From NCBI RefSeq assembly GCF_002554795.1, contig NZ_PDEQ01000011.1:42625-106624 (forward strand): a DNA stretch of 64,000 bases. The letters are read 5' to 3'. The translations under genes and the position numbers were made by a program. The stretch comes from Longibacter salinarum (lineage in GTDB: Bacteria > Bacteroidota > Rhodothermia > Rhodothermales > Salinibacteraceae). The notes below the pieces were generated by a model, which ran no database searches, was not told where the DNA came from, and worked only from the letters and a program-made list of their open reading frames with translations. This document shows positions 61,360 to 64,000 of the stretch, piece after piece. Every line of letters starts with the position of its first letter. The stretch's first letter is position 1.

Positions 61360-62805
61360 ATGGCCGACTACGACATCGAGAAAATCGACGACTTTCGGTG
61401 GCGCCTTCCGAAAACCGGTGGGATGCGCGTTCCGGCGATCCTGTACGCGACGGAGGATATGCTGCCGGATATTCTCTCCGACGATGCGCCCCAGCAGGCG
61501 AAAAATGTCGCGCATCTTCCCGGCATCGTGAAAGCCTCCCTGGCCATGCCCGACATCCACTGGGGCTACGGATTCCCGATTGGCGGTGTGGCTGCGTTCG
61601 ACCCGGACGATGGCGTGATCTCCCCCGGCGGCGTCGGCTACGACATCAACTGCGGCGTCCGACTGATGGCGTCGAAGCTGACGGTAGACGACCTGGACCG
61701 TCGCAGCCGCGAACGCCTCGTCGACCACCTCTTCCGGCGCGTGCCGACCGGCGTCGGGTCCTCCGGCGCGATGCGCGTCGACGACGCCGAGCTGCAGCGG
61801 GTCCTCCAGCGCGGCGCCGAATGGGCGGTCAACGACGGGAAGGGGTCGCAGGCCGACCTCGACGTCATCGAAGAACACGGACGCGTGGGCGGTGCCGACC
61901 CCGATGCCGTGTCGGGTCGAGCGCGTGAACGCGGCCTCGATCAGATCGGCACGCTCGGCTCCGGCAACCACTTTCTGGAGGTCGGATACGTCTCCGAAAT
62001 CCTGGACGAGCGCGCCGCCCGCGTCATGGGGCTCAACAAAGGCACCGTCACGGCCATCATCCACTCCGGCTCGCGCGGCTTCGGCTACCAGGTCTGCGAC
62101 GACGCGCTCTCGGACATGGACAAGGCGATGAAAAAGTACGGGATCGAGCTCCCCGACCGGCAGCTGGCCTGCACGCCGATCCCCTCACCGGAAGGACAAA
62201 AATATCTCGCCGGCATGCGCTGCGCCATCAACTATGCGTTCGCCAACCGACAAGTCATGGCGCACAACACGCGACTCGCATTCGAAGACGCCCTCGACCT
62301 GTCGCCGCGAGAGCATGGCCTCTTTACCGTCTACGAGGTCGCGCACAACATCGCCAAGTTCGAGAAGCACACCGTCAACGGTAGCAAACAGGAGGTCTGC
62401 GTCCACCGGAAAGGGGCTACGCGAGCCCTTCCCGCCGGTCATCCGCTCGTTCCGGGGCGCTACCAGAAAGTCGGGCAGCCGGTCCTCATCCCGGGCGACA
62501 TGGGACGCTATTCGTACGTCCTCGTCGGAACCGACCGGGCTATGGAGGAAACGTTTGGAAGCACCTGCCACGGCGCAGGCCGCCAGATGAGCCGACGGAA
62601 GGCCCGGAAAACAGCGGGCCACCGAAACATCACAGCCGAGCTCGCGAACGAGGGCATCGTCGTCCGGGGCCAGAGCGACCGCACGGTGCGTGAGGAGATT
62701 CCGGAAGCGTATAAGGATGTCACCGACGTGGTCAAAGCGGTCGAGGGCGCCGGGATCTCAAAGGCCGTCGCCCAACTGCGCCCGCTGGGAGTGATTAAGG
62801 GGTAG
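61360..62805 (+). CDS. rtcB: RtcB RNA ligase
   Basis: The product has 481 residues from ATG 61360 (MADYDIEKIDDFRWRLPKTG); an ATG at 61222 gives an atypical leader. RtcB joins 2',3'-cyclic phosphate or 3'-phosphate RNA ends to 5'-hydroxyl ends with GTP and manganese. Manganese ligands are visible in GGVGYDINCGVRL (Asp and Cys), GSGNHFLEVGYV and IIHSGSRGFGY. The guanylate-accepting His is in STCHGAGRQMSR. VCVHRKGATRALPAGHP and VLIPGDMGRYSYVLVGT complete the core. Archease lies 127 bases upstream. A GGTTCAG array follows the stop codon. Confidence 0.95.
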   Translation: MADYDIEKIDDFRWRLPKTGGMRVPAILYATEDMLPDILSDDAPQQAKNVAHLPGIVKASLAMPDIHWGYGFPIGGVAAFDPDDGVISPGGVGYDINCGVRLMASKLTVDDLDRRSRERLVDHLFRRVPTGVGSSGAMRVDDAELQRVLQRGAEWAVNDGKGSQADLDVIEEHGRVGGADPDAVSGRARERGLDQIGTLGSGNHFLEVGYVSEILDERAARVMGLNKGTVTAIIHSGSRGFGYQVCDDALSDMDKAMKKYGIELPDRQLACTPIPSPEGQKYLAGMRCAINYAFANRQVMAHNTRLAFEDALDLSPREHGLFTVYEVAHNIAKFEKHTVNGSKQEVCVHRKGATRALPAGHPLVPGRYQKVGQPVLIPGDMGRYSYVLVGTDRAMEETFGSTCHGAGRQMSRRKARKTAGHRNITAELANEGIVVRGQSDRTVREEIPEAYKDVTDVVKAVEGAGISKAVAQLRPLGVIKG

Positions 62806-62812
62806 GAGGAGG

Positions 62813-62847
62813 GGTTCAGAGTTCAGGGTTCAGGGTTCAGGGTTCAA
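62813..62847. repeat. Heptamer array (GGTTCAG)5 after rtcB
   Basis: Five 7-bp units, GGTTCAG, AGTTCAG, GGTTCAG, GGTTCAG, GGTTCAA, begin seven bases past the rtcB stop codon. The unit is the same as in the array at 15751. Confidence 0.9.
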
Positions 62848-63058
62848 AGTTGGTCGGTGGCCGCTTTGGTCGTGGCGACATCAGGGATATGCAAATCTAA
62901 GCTAGAGTCACTGTTGCCGATTCCGTGATGGGCGGTGATGTTACGCACCAGGAATGTTGCTTTTTGCCTTCATTTCCACAGTGACCCGTACGAAAGAGGC
63001 GAGGCTCGAATGTCATGCCTCCGATTCTCATCGTAGCATTACCGCTTGACGGCATCAG

Positions 63059-63212
63059 AATCTGTTTGGCAAGTAGCTCGGCAGTCTGGGTCTACTCAAA
63101 GAAGGTAGCCTCGTGGGAGACACAGTGGGCGAGATCCACGAAGTCACAGCGCTGGGAGCGTAGCGACCGAGTGCCCTTGGGGTGGACCTGGACAATGCGC
63201 CAAACAAGTTCT
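63059..63212. repeat. Inverted-end element, copy D (~154 bp, degraded)
   Basis: AATCTGTTTGGC at the left end and GCGCCAAACAAGTT at the right end are divergent versions of the AACCTGTTTGGCGGA ends, followed by CTCAAC as in copies A and C. The interior has no ORF and is shorter than in the other copies. Confidence 0.45.
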
Positions 63213-63409
63213 CAACGGTATACTATCTCTGGGGTAGGCCAGGAGCGTTTCGTCACACGTCTAAGCCACGGAGCGCCATACGGATGACTTGATGCTTCTG
63301 CAGAAAAGGTTGTCTGACATTCACCCTCGTGCTGTGAGATATCAGGCAGCCAGTAGTTTCACCTCCGGCGATCCGAGATCTTTATCACCGAAGGCTTTCA
63401 ACCTGTTCA

Positions 63410-63521
63410 TGTCCGGTACCTAGACGCCACTCCACAGAGTTGATGTGGCCGGTTACCCCCGTATCCGAGCCGTACCGCCAATCCCACCGAACTCTGAACT
63501 GTGAACGCTAGGTACCGGACA
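63410..63521. repeat. Palindrome-ended segment with TGTCCGGTACCTAG ends
   Basis: TGTCCGGTACCTAG (63410-63423) and CTAGGTACCGGACA (63508-63521) are exact 14-bp inverted repeats flanking ~84 bases. Three heptamer units (63487-63507) abut the right arm. Confidence 0.75.
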
Positions 63522-63622
63522 GTTTGGTTCCACCACGGAATGGTTCCGTGCGACTTCGAGAAACGGACCGCGTCAGCCCCACACGTCTCGGAAACGAGGC
63601 GTTATCGTCGAGAAATGACGCA

Positions 63623-63654
63623 CTCTCACACTCCCATACCCACATACTCCCGTC
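63623..63654. repeat. Octamer array (CTCCCATA)4
   Basis: Four 8-bp units, CTCTCACA, CTCCCATA, CCCACATA, CTCCCGTC, form a degenerate array without a gene nearby. Confidence 0.6.
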
Positions 63655-63709
63655 CATGTCGGCGCAGCCGCGCCGGGGAATGTGGACGTGACGTGGGTAC
63701 CAGTGAAAG

Positions 63710-63753
63710 TGTCCGGTAGCTAACTCTGAACGTTGAACTCTAGCTACCGGACA
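63710..63753. repeat. Hairpin with TGTCCGGTAGCTA arms
   Basis: TGTCCGGTAGCTA (63710-63722) and TAGCTACCGGACA (63741-63753) are exact 13-bp inverted repeats with an 18-base loop that falls within three heptamer units (63719-63739). The ends resemble those of the 63410-63521 palindrome. Confidence 0.8.
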
Positions 63754-63844
63754 GTTTCAGATTTGATACAAAACGGCTGTTGCATCACCGGCGACGCACA
63801 CGAAGGTTGAGGGTGGACACCCACTCACTTCTCCGTGTGGACCG

Positions 63845-64000
63845 ATGAGCAACAGCCGACGCCTTCAAGATAGCATCGAGCGAGCCATTTGCCAACAGCT
63901 TCCTCCACTGCGTAAGACCCGGAGGCGGAACCTGACCCGCTTTTGTGCGGGCCTTTACGAGGCCGAGCATGTGCACCTGCCCAAGATCGCCGACCGGTGC
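63845..64000 (+). CDS. IS4-family-like transposase, N-terminal part
   Basis: The frame opens at ATG 63845 and runs to the window edge, giving 52 residues: MSNSRRLQDSIERAICQQLP, then PLRKTRRRNLTRFCAGLYEAE, then HVHLPKIADRC. The LRKxxxRNLxxxxxGL and HLxKIA pattern matches the N-terminal region of IS4-type transposases. The catalytic DDE residues lie beyond the edge. CTGTTGCATCACCGGCGACG at about 63777 could be near the left end of the element. Whether the copy is intact cannot be seen. Confidence 0.6.
   Translation, partial: MSNSRRLQDSIERAICQQLPPLRKTRRRNLTRFCAGLYEAEHVHLPKIADRC

Larger units (their letters stand above)
62806..63844. other. Repeat-rich region before IS element
   Basis: This 1039-base stretch holds no supported gene. 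It contains heptamer arrays at 62813-62847, 63487-63507 and 63719-63739, an inverted-end element copy D (63059-63212), an octamer array (63623-63654) and two palindromes with TGTCCGGTA ends (63410-63521, 63710-63753). It looks like a landing zone for mobile or slippage-prone DNA. Confidence 0.5.

Noticed and set aside
63015..63287. 90-codon frame near the right end
   Set aside because: It overlaps the degraded inverted-end element and has no recognisable product.

Overview
The window reads as chromosomal DNA of a high-GC, probably salt-adapted member of the Bacteroidota/Rhodothermota (Rhodothermia; Salinibacter-Longibacter-like). The grounds are general: acidic protein compositions, few Shine-Dalgarno sequences, tandem ~800-residue MacB/FtsX-type permeases, an ASPIC/UnbV protein, and a sepiapterin-reductase-like gene that resembles the Chlorobium enzyme. 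This is inference; there is no 16S or marker-gene proof in the window.

Layout. 1-9300: a secreted BNR-type protein cut by the window edge, an acyltransferase-like membrane protein, an OmpA protein with a discoidin-like domain, a glycine-rich protein reminiscent of the Rhodococcus Vap fold behind an AT-rich upstream region, a four-PAS histidine kinase and a PH-domain-like membrane protein. 9950-16400: a RES/Xre-type toxin-antitoxin pair with its operator, tRNA-Val(CAC) with terminator, an anti-sigma-like membrane protein, holA, a DinB-like protein, nuoI and a small membrane protein. 16600-30800: one long minus-strand operon of a PDZ protein, five FtsX-type permeases, one ABC ATPase and a small protein, preceded by three tandem 28-bp repeats that look like an operator. 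31500-33530: PTPS, folE and sepiapterin-reductase-like genes, which together would make tetrahydrobiopterin. 33800-45600: AsmA, a class C beta-lactamase-like hydrolase, gamma-glutamyltransferase, a Tat-exported vWA protein and an FG-GAP/ASPIC protein. 45700-47600: methyltransferase, coaE and a HIT protein. 48200-60450: a tightly coupled nine-gene surface-sugar operon (CDP-glucose synthesis, sugar SDR, GT2, C-methyltransferase, GT4, PIG-L deacetylase, an unknown three-module protein, FkbM methyltransferase, and a fused double C-methyltransferase). 60800-62800: archease and RtcB RNA ligase. The right end carries repeats and the start of an IS4-like transposase.

The most unusual signals are non-coding. 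Degenerate 7- or 8-bp tandem arrays with a different unit at almost every locus sit next to stop codons, often as two inverted arms. A family of ~150-200-bp elements with AACCTGTTTGGCGGA-type inverted ends is present in about four copies, and two copies sit beside such arrays. The 3 x 28-bp operator-like array in front of the permease operon is a further candidate. Among proteins, the fused double C-methyltransferase, its three-module operon neighbour, and the Tat/transglutaminase-like/vWA protein are the least conventional.
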